Positions 43,517 to 52,311 of a DNA stretch of 64,000 nucleotides are shown here, one piece after another (within the stretch, counting starts at the first letter, position 1; the number at the start of each line of letters is the position of its first letter). The notes beneath the pieces are model-generated. The model ran no database searches and had not been told where the DNA came from. It was given only the letters and a program-made list of their open reading frames with translations. The translations under genes were made by a program, and so were the position numbers. The DNA is taken from assembly GCA_963817785.1 (NCBI GenBank), contig CAWFPL010000002.1, forward strand, positions 434,001-498,000, read 5' to 3'. The stretch is from JAKALD01 sp963817785 (GTDB lineage Bacteria > Pseudomonadota > Gammaproteobacteria > Burkholderiales > SG8-39).

Positions 43517-44490
43517 TTGCCCACCGGGTACAGTCCGCGCGGGCGCCACATCAGCACCAGCACCATCAGCAGGATGTTCGAGCCGAGCGCGAGCTTTGGC
43601 GCCAGGTAGCCGGTGTAATTGGCCAACAGCCCGACCAGGAGCGCGCCGATGAAGCAGCCGCCAACCGAGCCCAACCCGCCGATGATGACGACGATGAAGA
43701 TCACCACCATTACTTGCATGCCCATCTCCGCGGTGATCGACTCCTGGTACATGGCCCACATCGCACCCCCCAGGCCGGCGAGGCAGCTGCCGGCGACGAA
43801 CACGCCGACGAAGAGCCGCCGGATGCGGTAGCCGAGCGACTCGACCATCTCCGCGTTTTCCACGCCGGCGCGGATCAGCAGACCCAGCCGGGTGCGGTTA
43901 AGCATCAGCCACATGCCCACGAACACCGCCAAGCCGACCACCACCGCCAGCACCCGATAGCGCTCGATCGCGGCCTGGCCGAAGATGAGCGAGCCGGACA
44001 GCGCCTCCGCCCTGGGCAGCGCGATCATGTCCGGGCCCCACACCACCTTAATCAGCTGTTCGAACACGATCAGGCCGCCCATCGTGACCAGGATCTGCTT
44101 GAGGTGATCGCCGTAGACCGGGCGGATCACGACCCGCTCGAAGAACCAGCCGAGGATTCCCGCCAGCGCGATCGCCGCGATCGCCGCTGGCGCCATCGCG
44201 GCCAGGTTGGCGGCGAGGCTGTGCTCGTGCATCGAGCTCCTCAGCATGAGCAGCACCGTGGCGGCGGCGTAGGCGCCCAGCGAGATGAACACGCCGTGCG
44301 CGAAGTTCATGACGTCCATCAGCCCGAACACGAGCGTCAGGCCCGACGCCATCATGAAGATCATCATGCCCATCGCCAGGCCCGCCACGGTAAGCGTGAG
44401 CCATATCGGCAGGCTCGCCACCAGGGGCAGCGCCCCGACGGCGATCACCGCCACGAGGGCGAGCGGAATCCAGTCGAAGCGCGGCTTCAT
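43513..44490 (-). CDS. livH: branched-chain amino acid-type ABC permease (LivH-like)
   Basis: About 325 residues. LVFGLMDVMNFAHGVFISLG, GAYAAATVLLML, ERVVIRPVYGDHLKQILVTM, and FIVVIIGGLGSVGGCFIGAL are typical of LivH. It overlaps livF by ATGA and livM by GTGA. The longer upstream frame is a shadow of livF. Confidence 0.92.
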   Translation of the reverse strand: MKPRFDWIPLALVAVIAVGALPLVASLPIWLTLTVAGLAMGMMIFMMASGLTLVFGLMDVMNFAHGVFISLGAYAAATVLLMLRSSMHEHSLAANLAAMAPAAIAAIALAGILGWFFERVVIRPVYGDHLKQILVTMGGLIVFEQLIKVVWGPDMIALPRAEALSGSLIFGQAAIERYRVLAVVVGLAVFVGMWLMLNRTRLGLLIRAGVENAEMVESLGYRIRRLFVGVFVAGSCLAGLGGAMWAMYQESITAEMGMQVMVVIFIVVIIGGLGSVGGCFIGALLVGLLANYTGYLAPKLALGSNILLMVLVLMWRPRGLYPVGK

Positions 44491-45212
44491 TGGTGCGCGT
44501 CGAGTGCCAGGCCGAGCAGGCGGCGCTGCAGCGCCTCGTCGGCGGCGAGCCCCGCCATATCGCCGATGTGCACGATGCGCCCGGAGTCCATGACCGCCAC
44601 GGTGTCGCCCAGCGACTTGGCGAAATGGAAGTTCTGCTCGACCACCAGGATCGTGGTCTCGGTGCGCTTCAGTTCGCGGAACGCCTCGATCATGTTGGCG
44701 ACGATCGCCGGCGCGAGGCCCTTGGTCGGCTCGTCGACCAGCAGCAGGCGCCGCGGTTCGACCATCGCGCGCGCGACGGCGAGCATCTGCTTCTGCCCGC
44801 CGGAAAGATTGCCGGCGAGCGCGTTCCAGAACGTGCGCAGCGCGGGGAACAGCCCGAATATCCAGTCGAGGCGCTGCGTTTCGAGTGAGCGCTCGCGCGC
44901 GGCAAGCACCAGGTTCTCTTTCACCGTGAGGCCGGCGAAGATGCCCATGTTCTCGGGGACGTAGGCGACGCCGAGGCGCGCGAGCTCCGGCGTCGGCGTG
45001 CGCGTCGTGTCGCGCCCGTCGATGCGGATCGAGCCCGACGAGGCGCGCCACAGCCCCATGATGGTACGCAGGCAGGTCGTTTTGCCGGCGCCGTTGCGCC
45101 CGAGCAGCATGGTGAGCCCGCCTCTGGGCACCTCGAAGGCCACACCCTGCAGGATGTGGTACTGGCCGATGCGGGTGTTGACGTCGGCGAGGGCGAGCAT
45201 CGGCTCAGCCAT
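44487..45212 (-). CDS. livF: branched-chain amino acid-type ABC ATPase (LivF-like)
   Basis: 241 residues. Walker A GRNGAGKTTCL, signature LSGGQKQMLAVARAM, Walker B LLLVDEPTKGLAP, H-loop LVVEQNFHFAKS. The EPTKGLAP and VVEQN phrases are typical of LivF rather than LivG. Overlaps livG by 8 bases. Confidence 0.94.
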   Translation of the reverse strand: MAEPMLALADVNTRIGQYHILQGVAFEVPRGGLTMLLGRNGAGKTTCLRTIMGLWRASSGSIRIDGRDTTRTPTPELARLGVAYVPENMGIFAGLTVKENLVLAARERSLETQRLDWIFGLFPALRTFWNALAGNLSGGQKQMLAVARAMVEPRRLLLVDEPTKGLAPAIVANMIEAFRELKRTETTILVVEQNFHFAKSLGDTVAVMDSGRIVHIGDMAGLAADEALQRRLLGLALDAHQ

Positions 45213-45990
45213 GCTTCGCCTTCCGGGCGGCGCTGCGCCCCAGGTACGCCTCCTGCACGATCGGGGAGGCGATCACCTCGGCCGGCGCGCCGTCGGCGAC
45301 CAGTTCGCCCTGGTGCAGCACGATGATGCGGTCGGCCAGTGAACGCACCACGTCCATCTTGTGCTCGACCAGCAGCACGGTCTTTTCTTCCTGCTGCTTG
45401 ATGTGGTGGATCAGCTCGAGCACCACCGGCACCTCGTCCACGCTCATGCCCGCGGTCGGCTCGTCGAGCATGAACACCGCGGGCTCGAGCGCAAGCAGGA
45501 TCGCCACCTCGAGCTTGCGCTGGTCGCCGTGCGAGAGCGCCGCAGCGAGGACTGCGCGCTTGTCGGCGAGCGCGACGCGATGCAGGTAATGCTCGGCCTT
45601 CTCCACGAGCTCCACGTGGCTGCGCCACATGGAGAACATGTCCTTGCCCGCCCCGGCCTGCGCCTGGACTGCCAGGCGCACGTTCTCGAGCACGGTGAGG
45701 CGCGGAAACAGGTTGGTGAGCTGGAACGCACGCCCGATGCCGCGCCGGGTACGCTGCGCCGGGCCGAGCGAGGTGATGTCTTCGCCGAACAGCGCCACGC
45801 GGCCGCTCGAGGCCTTGAGCTGGCCCGAGATCAGGTTGAAATAGGTCGTCTTGCCCGCGCCGTTCGGCCCCACGATCGCGGTGAGCGTGCCCGGCCGGAA
45901 GGCACAGGACACGCGGTTCACTGCGACGTGGCCGCCGAAGCGGATCGTCAACTCATGGGTCTGCAGGACCGGGTGTTCGCTTGCGGTCAT
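45205..45990 (-). CDS. livG: branched-chain amino acid-type ABC ATPase (LivG-like)
   Basis: About 261 residues from the ATG at 45990 (an alternative GTG at 46008 would add six residues). LTIRFGGHVAVNRVSCAFRP, Walker A GPNGAGKTTYFNLI, RRGIGRAFQLTNLFPRLTVL, signature SHGDQRKLEVAILLA and Walker B FMLDEPTAGMSVDE. It pairs with LivF. Confidence 0.93.
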   Translation of the reverse strand: MTASEHPVLQTHELTIRFGGHVAVNRVSCAFRPGTLTAIVGPNGAGKTTYFNLISGQLKASSGRVALFGEDITSLGPAQRTRRGIGRAFQLTNLFPRLTVLENVRLAVQAQAGAGKDMFSMWRSHVELVEKAEHYLHRVALADKRAVLAAALSHGDQRKLEVAILLALEPAVFMLDEPTAGMSVDEVPVVLELIHHIKQQEEKTVLLVEHKMDVVRSLADRIIVLHQGELVADGAPAEVIASPIVQEAYLGRSAARKAKHG

Positions 45991-46017
45991 CCGGCACCAC
46001 CGATTCACGGAGAAGGA

Positions 46018-46070
46018 AGGCGCCAGGAAGCCCGGGTGGGGCGGTGGGCCTCACCCGGAGCTTGGCGCCT
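46018..46070 (-). promoter_or_regulatory. two-part stem-loop between the binding-protein gene and livG
   Basis: Outer arms AGGCGCCA (46018-46025) and TGGCGCCT (46063-46070), and inner arms CCGGGTG (46032-46038) and CACCCGG (46052-46058), are perfect. No U tract follows. Such hairpins after a binding-protein gene usually protect the upstream mRNA and give more binding protein than membrane components. Confidence 0.6.
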
Positions 46071-46078
46071 CGCGTGCG

Positions 46079-47272
46079 CTACTGCTTGGTTTGGATCGGG
46101 ATCGGCATCTCCGAGGCAGGGATCGTGCGCACCAGGTCGAGCAGATCCCAGTCGCTCTTCTGGTCCTTCCTCGGCTTGATGCGGAACTCGTACATGTCCT
46201 GAAGCGCCTGATGGTCTTCCTTGCGGAAGGTCATCTTTCCCTTGCAGGTCTGGAATGACATTCCCTCCATGGCGTGAATCAGCTTCTCCGTATCGGTCGA
46301 GCCGGCTTTCTTGATACCGTCGACTACGGCGATCGCCGCGGCCATGCCACCGCAGGTGAAGAAGTCCGGCGGCTGGCCATAGCGCTTCTCGTGCTCCCTC
46401 ACTAGCCAGTCGTTGGCGTCGTTCTTCGGAAAGCCGTAGTAATAGTAAATCGCGCCCTCGATGCCCCCGAAGTCGCGCCAGCTCTTCATCACCGGCAGGA
46501 TGTTGCCGCCGGGCGCCATCTGGATGCCGTAGCGCTCCGGCTTGAGCGCCTCGATCTTGACCAGCGGATGCGGGCCGGCCCAGATGATCGCGAACACCTT
46601 GCGGCCCGGCTTGTCCTTCAGCGCCTCGAAGACGCGTTCCGCAGGCGCGGTGAAATCGGTGGTGCTGACCGGCGCATACTCCTCGTGCACGATCTTTGCC
46701 TGCGGATTGAGCCTGGCGAGGGCCTCCTTGAAGGCCTTGACGCCGTCGCGGCCAAAGGCGTAGTCCTGTGCGAGAGTGGCAATCGAAACTTCGCCCTTCA
46801 GCGTGGCTGCGGCGGCCACCGCGTCCTGCGTGGAGTTGCGCGAGGTGCGGAAGATGTAGCGGTTCCACTTGTCGCCGGTAATCGAGTCGGCCACCGCCGG
46901 CTCGACCAGCAGGATCTTCTTGTATTCCTCGGCCACCGGCAGCATCGCCAGTGCGACGCCGGAGTTGACCGGCCCGACCGCAATGTCGGCCTTGTCGTCG
47001 CCGTAGGCCGCAGCAAGCTGCGCCTTGCCGACGTCCGGCTTGTTCTGGGTGTCCTTTTCGATGACTACGATCTTGCGCCCGAGCACCTCCATGCTGCCGT
47101 GGGTCGCGTATTCGAGCCCGAGCATGAAGCCGATGTGGCTCTGCTTCGCGTATGCCTCGAGCGGGCCGGTTTTGTCGTAAACCTGCGCGATCCTGATTTC
47201 GTTGCCTTGGCCAAACGCCAAGCCTGCGGACGCCGCAAAGGCCAACGCGGCCCCGATCCATATGCGTTTCAT
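46079..47272 (-). CDS. HAAT-family periplasmic substrate-binding protein
   Basis: About 397 residues from the ATG at 47272 (GGAGG upstream). Signal peptide KRIWIGAALAFAASAGLAFG; mature start NEIRIAQVYDKTGPLEAYAK is typical of amide-urea or branched-chain amino-acid binding proteins (periplasmic-binding type I fold). IATLAQDYAFGRDGVKAFKE is a further family stretch. It leads the importer operon behind a consensus sigma-54 promoter. Confidence 0.9.
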   Translation of the reverse strand: MKRIWIGAALAFAASAGLAFGQGNEIRIAQVYDKTGPLEAYAKQSHIGFMLGLEYATHGSMEVLGRKIVVIEKDTQNKPDVGKAQLAAAYGDDKADIAVGPVNSGVALAMLPVAEEYKKILLVEPAVADSITGDKWNRYIFRTSRNSTQDAVAAAATLKGEVSIATLAQDYAFGRDGVKAFKEALARLNPQAKIVHEEYAPVSTTDFTAPAERVFEALKDKPGRKVFAIIWAGPHPLVKIEALKPERYGIQMAPGGNILPVMKSWRDFGGIEGAIYYYYGFPKNDANDWLVREHEKRYGQPPDFFTCGGMAAAIAVVDGIKKAGSTDTEKLIHAMEGMSFQTCKGKMTFRKEDHQALQDMYEFRIKPRKDQKSDWDLLDLVRTIPASEMPIPIQTKQ

Positions 47273-47322
47273 GTGCCTCCTCCGCTCACGGTCCGACCTG
47301 GCGCGCCAGTCCCCGAGCACAG

Positions 47323-47338
47323 AGCAATCGCCATGCCA
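47323..47338 (-). promoter_or_regulatory. sigma-54 (RpoN) promoter of the importer operon
   Basis: TGGCATGGCGATTGCT on the minus strand matches TGGCAyG-N4-TTGCw with GG and GC exactly 10 bases apart. Transcription should start near 47312, 40 bases before the ATG. The gene just upstream (47508-48959) encodes a sigma-54 activator, so control is probably local. Confidence 0.85.
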
Positions 47339-47401
47339 AATATAAAAAGTACTTGAAACAATTAAGTAAAATACGATCAGTGGTACGCTGCATGAGCGCC
47401 G

Positions 47402-47506
47402 GTGCCTGAAAGATAGGCACTTGCCAAGGCGGCTTCGACGACCTTGGCACTGCGAATCAACGGGTTAGACGGGGGCGGCCATGTCCGATATCCAGACAGA
47501 CTGTCT
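47402..47506. promoter_or_regulatory. cluster of dyad elements, candidate activator sites
   Basis: Three inverted repeats lie 90-195 bases upstream of the predicted sigma-54 start: GTGCCT/AGGCAC (47402-47407, 47415-47420), TGCCAAGG/CCTTGGCA (47422-47429, 47442-47449) and AGACAG/CTGTCT (47494-47499, 47501-47506). The spacing suits enhancer-like sites for the adjacent activator. Which of them is bound cannot be told from sequence. Confidence 0.5.
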
Positions 47507-47507
47507 A

Positions 47508-48959
47508 TTATGAGGACAGCCCCTTCATCTCGGCGAGCTTCTCGTAGAGCGTCGCGCGAGAAATCCCGAGCAGCTTTGCAGCCGACACTTTGTTACCCCC
47601 AGTCGCTTCCAGGGCCGAGCGGATCGAGGTGCGCTCGAGCTCGGCGATAAGCTGCGGCAGCCGGCGCGATGGCGATTGCCCGCGGCCCTCGGGCTGCGCC
47701 CGGGCCGGAAGGATGGTGCGGAAATCCTCGGCGCCGAGCCGCAGGCTGTCGGTGAGCATGGCCGCCTGCTCGAGGGCGTTGCGCAGCTCGCGGATGTTGC
47801 CCGGCCAATCGTGCGCGGCGAGGGCGCCGATCGCGCTTGCCGCGAGCTCGCGTTGTGGCAGGCCGGTGCGCACGGCGATCTGCTCGAGCAGCGACTCGGC
47901 GAGCGCCTCGAGGTCGGACAGGCGCTCGCGCAGCGCCGGCAGGCGGATCGGCAGCACGTTGAGGCGGTAGTACAGGTCCTCGCGGAAGCGCCCGGCGGCA
48001 ACCAGCGCCTTCAGGTCGCGGCTGGTGGCCGCGATGGCGCGCACGTCCACCTTGAGCACCTGGTTCGAGCCGAGGGGCTCGACCTCCTGCTCCTGCAGCG
48101 CGCGCAGCAGCTTCGCCTGCAGCGCGAGCGGCATGTCGCCGACCTCGTCTAGGAACAGCGTGCCGCCGTCCGCGAGCTTGAACTTGCCGTCGCGGCCCTT
48201 GCGCTCGGCGCCCGTATAGGCGCCCGGCGCAACGCCAAAGAATTCCGCTTCGAGCAGAGTGTCTGGCACCGCAGCCAGGTTCACGCCGACGAAGGGCCGG
48301 TCGGCGCGCGCCGATGCCGCGTGAATCGCGTGCGCCAGAAGCTCCTTGCCGGTGCCGGTCTCGCCCAGCAGCAACACGTTGCTGTCGGCCTGCGCCGCGC
48401 GGCGCGCCTGGCGCTTGACCTCGAGCGCCGCAGGGCTGGAGCCGATGAAGCTCGCGAAGGTGTACTTGGGCCGGCGACGGGCGGCGAGCTCCTTCCTGGC
48501 GGCATCCAGTTCGTGCTGCAGCTTGGCAAACTTCGCGATCAGCGGCTGCAGCGTCGTTTCGGGGTGATCGAACAGCACCATGCCCAGCACACCGATCACC
48601 TCCCCCGACTCGTCACGCAGCGGAATGCGGCTGACCACGAACGTGCCTGCCTTGTTGGTCAGCAGGTCCACCAGGATTGGCTTGCCGGACTCGAGCACGC
48701 GGCGCATGAGCGTGTTCGGCACCACTTCCTCGACCGGACGGCCAACGAAATCCTCTGCTTTCTCGAAGCCGAGCGCCGGCAGGAACTTCTTGTAGCTCTC
48801 GTTGATCCAGGCCACGCGACCCGACCGGTCGACGAGCATCATGCCCTGGCTCATGCTCGAGAACAGGTCGAACATCGAGCGCGCCGCCAGCTTGAGGATG
48901 CTCACCGCGTCGCGCGGCAGCGCGGCTGGCTTCGGCAATTTCCCTCCCTGCGCGCTCAC
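47508..48959 (-). CDS. sigma-54-dependent activator with PAS sensor domain
   Basis: 483 residues from a GTG overlapping the protease stop. An N-terminal PAS domain (about 30-140, MLVDRSGRVAWINESYKKFL) precedes an AAA+ domain: Walker A GETGTGKE, GAYTGA (variant of GAFTGA, about residue 250), DGGTLFLDEVGDMPLALQAK and RAIAATSRDL. The C-terminus is a Fis-type HTH (GNKVSAAKLLGISRATLYEK). It has no receiver domain, so it likely senses a ligand or redox cue directly and controls the downstream importer genes. Confidence 0.92.
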   Translation of the reverse strand: MSAQGGKLPKPAALPRDAVSILKLAARSMFDLFSSMSQGMMLVDRSGRVAWINESYKKFLPALGFEKAEDFVGRPVEEVVPNTLMRRVLESGKPILVDLLTNKAGTFVVSRIPLRDESGEVIGVLGMVLFDHPETTLQPLIAKFAKLQHELDAARKELAARRRPKYTFASFIGSSPAALEVKRQARRAAQADSNVLLLGETGTGKELLAHAIHAASARADRPFVGVNLAAVPDTLLEAEFFGVAPGAYTGAERKGRDGKFKLADGGTLFLDEVGDMPLALQAKLLRALQEQEVEPLGSNQVLKVDVRAIAATSRDLKALVAAGRFREDLYYRLNVLPIRLPALRERLSDLEALAESLLEQIAVRTGLPQRELAASAIGALAAHDWPGNIRELRNALEQAAMLTDSLRLGAEDFRTILPARAQPEGRGQSPSRRLPQLIAELERTSIRSALEATGGNKVSAAKLLGISRATLYEKLAEMKGLSS

Positions 48960-50107
48960 CGGTCGCGCGGCTGCGGCTTGGGGCGGCGCCCGACCACCAC
49001 CGCGACCTCGAGATCGCGCCCCCGGCGCTTGAGCTTCAGCTGGGCTTTGCTGCCGGGCTTCAGCGCGGCCACCAGGTTGAGCATGCTCTGCGGGTCGAGC
49101 ACCGGCTTGGCGTTGATCGCCAGCAGAAGGTCGCCGGGTTTGACCCCTGCCTGGTCGGCCGGTCCGCTCTTCAGCACGCCCGCGATGATCACCCCCTGGA
49201 TGTTGCCAAGTTTGAACGCCTGCAGGAGCTCCGGGGTGGCTTGCTGCGCTTCGACGCCGATCCAGCCGCGCGTGACGGTGCCCGTCCGGATGATCTGCTC
49301 CATCACCATCTTGGCGGTCGAGGCGGGAATGGCGAAGCCGATGCCCATCGATCCTCCGGTGCGCGAGTAGATCGCGGTGTTGATGCCGACCAGCTCGCCG
49401 CGCGCGTCGATCAGTGCGCCGCCCGAGTTGCCCGGGTTGATCGCGGCGTCGGTCTGGATGAAGTTCTCGAACGTGTTGATGTGCAGGCCGCTGCGCCCGA
49501 GGGCCGAGACGATGCCGGAGGTCACCGTCTGGCCGACTCCGAAGGGGTTGCCGATCGCGAGCACGACGTCGCCCACGCGCAGGTTCTCGGAGGAGCCGAA
49601 GGTGATCGCTTTCAGCTTGCCGTCGTCGACGTGCAGCACCGCCAGATCGGTGTCGGGGTCGGTGCCCACGATCCTCGCCAGCAGGGTCTTGCCGTCGGGC
49701 AGCGCGACCTCGATCTCGTCGGCCGCCTCGACCACGTGCTCATTGGTGAGGATATAGCCTGCCGAGCTGACGATCACGCCGGAGCCGAGGCTTACCGAGC
49801 GTTGCGTGTCGTCCGGAACCTGGTCGCCGAAGAATCGCCTGAACAGCGGATCATCGAAAAACGGGTGCAGCGGGGCGCGGGTCTCCTTCGACGTGAAGAC
49901 GTTCACCACCGACGGCATCGCCCGCCTGACCGCCTCGTGGTAGGAGTCGGCCGCAGGTGCCCCGCCCGCGCACGGCGCGGACTGCAGCACCTCGACGGGG
50001 CGGCCAAGGCGGGCCGGCAGCCATTCCGGCTTGAGGGTGGAGAGTACGAACAGCACCGCCACGCATACTGTCGCGGCCTGCGAAAAAATGAGCCACAGCC
50101 TGTACAT
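48956..50107 (-). CDS. membrane-anchored HtrA-type serine protease (DegS-like)
   Basis: 383 residues with one N-terminal membrane helix (SQAATVCVAVLFVLSTL), then a trypsin-like domain with His in LTNEHVVEAA, Asp in DPDTDLAVLHV, and Ser in INPGNSGGALIDARGE. It has a single PDZ domain (about 285-375). The uncleaved anchor and single PDZ make it DegS-like rather than DegP-like. It is divergent from petA, as often in betaproteobacteria, and its stop overlaps the start of the sigma-54 activator. Confidence 0.9.
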   Translation of the reverse strand: MYRLWLIFSQAATVCVAVLFVLSTLKPEWLPARLGRPVEVLQSAPCAGGAPAADSYHEAVRRAMPSVVNVFTSKETRAPLHPFFDDPLFRRFFGDQVPDDTQRSVSLGSGVIVSSAGYILTNEHVVEAADEIEVALPDGKTLLARIVGTDPDTDLAVLHVDDGKLKAITFGSSENLRVGDVVLAIGNPFGVGQTVTSGIVSALGRSGLHINTFENFIQTDAAINPGNSGGALIDARGELVGINTAIYSRTGGSMGIGFAIPASTAKMVMEQIIRTGTVTRGWIGVEAQQATPELLQAFKLGNIQGVIIAGVLKSGPADQAGVKPGDLLLAINAKPVLDPQSMLNLVAALKPGSKAQLKLKRRGRDLEVAVVVGRRPKPQPRDR

Positions 50108-50343
50108 GGCGCAATCAATCTACCATACGCACTGCAGCAAAAAGGCCCATCGGGACGCGTGTGGCGGACGCGGGGCAAGGCCATCTGACGCGCCAATCCC
50201 GACATGCTCGCGATCGACGAGCGAGCCGGCAGGCGGTGCGCTTCAGGCTCGCATGCCGCTTTTTCGAGCGGTCGCAGCCTGTCTGACGATGACAGGCACG
50301 GGCCAAAAACTCCATTAAATTGAAACACTTGGGCGCGAAATCA
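50108..50343. other. intergenic region between the protease gene and the petA promoter
   Basis: This spacer belongs to two divergent promoters. I see no convincing ORF or RNA gene. A small dyad CTGTC/GACAG occurs at 50279-50294 (CTGTCTGACGATGACAG). The petA promoter starts at its right edge. Confidence 0.5.
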
Positions 50344-50372
50344 TGGACAGGGCACGCGCGCGCCGCTACAAT
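50344..50372 (+). promoter_or_regulatory. sigma-70-type promoter of petABC
   Basis: TGGACA and TACAAT with a 17-base spacer, close to the TTGACA-17-TATAAT consensus. Start of transcription is near 50380, about 40 bases before the petA ATG. Confidence 0.7.
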
Positions 50373-50419
50373 TAGCTCTTTTTTTCCCAGCCCATCCCTC
50401 CTGATTCGGATGCAACTCC

Positions 50420-51016
50420 ATGAGCGATAAAGAAAAAATCGACAAGACGCGGCGCAACCTGCTGGTTGCCACCTCCGTGGTGGGCGGTGCGGCGACGGTC
50501 GGTGCAGCGGTTCCTTTCGTGGCCAGCATGTGGCCTTCGGAGCGTGCCAAGGCAGCCGGCGCGCCGGTGGACGTCGACATCTCGAGGCTGCGGCCCGGCG
50601 AGCTGCACACCTACGCGTGGCGCCGCCAGCCGGTGTGGGTGTTCAGGCGCACCCCGGGCATGCTGCAGGACATCAAGAAGGACGACGGGGTGGTGTCCGA
50701 CCCCAAATCCGAGGTTCCGCATCAGCCCGCTTATGCGAAGAACGAGTACCGCTCGAGAAAGCCGGACCTGGCGGTGATCATCGGCGTGTGCACCCACCTC
50801 GGCTGCACGCCCATGGAAAAGCCGGCGAGCGACAAGGCCGATATGGGTGCGGCGTGGAACGGCGGCTTTTACTGCCCCTGCCACGGCTCGATGTATGACT
50901 TTGCGGGGCGGGTCTACAAGGGCGTACCGGCGCCGACCAACCTTTGGATCCCGCGCTACATGTACCTGTCGGACAACAAGATTGTCATCGGCAAAGACGA
51001 ACAAGGGGAGGCGTAA
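50420..51016 (+). CDS. petA: ubiquinol-cytochrome c reductase, Rieske iron-sulfur subunit
   Basis: 198 residues. Twin-arginine-type N-terminus (KTRRNLLVATSVVGGAA), then the Rieske motifs CTHLGC (about 127) and CPCHGS (about 152), which bind the 2Fe-2S cluster. It is the first gene of petABC, the bc1 complex. Confidence 0.96.
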   Translation: MSDKEKIDKTRRNLLVATSVVGGAATVGAAVPFVASMWPSERAKAAGAPVDVDISRLRPGELHTYAWRRQPVWVFRRTPGMLQDIKKDDGVVSDPKSEVPHQPAYAKNEYRSRKPDLAVIIGVCTHLGCTPMEKPASDKADMGAAWNGGFYCPCHGSMYDFAGRVYKGVPAPTNLWIPRYMYLSDNKIVIGKDEQGEA

Positions 51017-51019
51017 GCG

Positions 51020-52294
51020 ATGGCTTCTCGAATGACCGCGCTGTGGGACTGGATCGATTCGCGCATGCCGACGCTCGGGGAGGAGTACCGCAAGCATCTG
51101 AGCGAGTACTACGCGCCGAAGAACTTCAACTTCTGGTACTACTTCGGCTCGCTGGCGCTGCTGGTGCTGGTAGTCCAGATCGTCTCGGGCATTTTCCTCA
51201 CGATGAATTACAAGCCCGACGCGGCACTCGCGTTCGGCTCGGTCGAGTACATCATGCGCGATGTCAGCGGAGGCTGGATCATCCGCTACATCCACTCGAC
51301 CGGGGCGTCGGCGTTCTTCATCGTCGTCTACCTGCACATGTTCCGCGGCCTGCTTTACGGCTCGCACCGCCAGCCGCGCGAGCTGGTGTGGATCTTCGGC
51401 ATGCTCATCTACCTGTCGCTCATGGCCGAGGCGTTCTTCGGCTACCTGCTGCCCTGGGGGCAGATGTCGTACTGGGGTGCACAGGTGATCGTGAACCTGT
51501 TCAACGCGATCCCGTTCATCGGGCCGGACCTATCGCTGTGGATCCGGGGCGACTACGTGGTGTCCGACGCGACCCTCAACCGCTTCTTCGCCTTCCACGT
51601 GATCGCGATCCCGCTGGTGCTGCTCGCGCTGGTGGTGGTGCACCTGCTTGCGCTGCACGACGTTGGCTCGAACAATCCGGACGGCATCGAGATCAAGAAG
51701 AAAAAGGACGCCAACGGCCGACCGCTCGACGGTATCCCGTTCCACCCGTACTACACGGTGAAGGACATCGTCGGCGTGGTCGTGTTCCTCGCGATCTTCG
51801 CCTTCGTAGTGTTCTTCGTGCCGAACGGGGGCGGCTACTTCCTGGAGAGCAACAACTTCCTCCCGGCCAACCCGCTGCAGACGCCGTCGGAGATCGCGCC
51901 GGTGTGGTACTTCACGCCGTACTACTCGATCCTGCGGGCGGTGCCGCCGATGTTCGACTCGCAGTTTCCGGGGGTGCTCGCGATGGGTGCCGCGGTGCTG
52001 ATCTTCTTTTTCCTGCCCTGGCTCGATCGCAGTCCGGTGAAATCGATCCGCTACCGGGGACCGCTGTTCAAGATCGCGCTCACCGTGTTCGTCGTGTCCT
52101 TCTTCGTTCTGGGCTATCTCGGCACAGTGCCGACCAACGCCTGGGGTCAGTTCGGTCCCTGGCTCGGCAACGCGCAGCGCTGCACCGTGGTCGCACGGGT
52201 CTTCGGCGCGCTGTACTTCCTGTTCTTCTTCCTGATGCCCTGGTACACGGCGCGCGACAAGACCAAGCCGGTGCCGGACCGGGTGACGCACTGA
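51020..52294 (+). CDS. petB: ubiquinol-cytochrome c reductase, cytochrome b subunit
   Basis: 424 residues. Eight or nine membrane helices. RYIHSTGASAFFIVVYLHMF and FHVIAIPLVLLALVVVHLLA carry the heme b His ligands; the Qo-site motif reads PEW-like TPSEIAPVWYFTPYYS, where PVWY replaces the usual PEWY. The longer C-terminal domain matches bacterial cytochrome b. Confidence 0.95.
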   Translation: MASRMTALWDWIDSRMPTLGEEYRKHLSEYYAPKNFNFWYYFGSLALLVLVVQIVSGIFLTMNYKPDAALAFGSVEYIMRDVSGGWIIRYIHSTGASAFFIVVYLHMFRGLLYGSHRQPRELVWIFGMLIYLSLMAEAFFGYLLPWGQMSYWGAQVIVNLFNAIPFIGPDLSLWIRGDYVVSDATLNRFFAFHVIAIPLVLLALVVVHLLALHDVGSNNPDGIEIKKKKDANGRPLDGIPFHPYYTVKDIVGVVVFLAIFAFVVFFVPNGGGYFLESNNFLPANPLQTPSEIAPVWYFTPYYSILRAVPPMFDSQFPGVLAMGAAVLIFFFLPWLDRSPVKSIRYRGPLFKIALTVFVVSFFVLGYLGTVPTNAWGQFGPWLGNAQRCTVVARVFGALYFLFFFLMPWYTARDKTKPVPDRVTH

Positions 52295-52311
52295 GGCGAG
52301 GGAACAAGACC

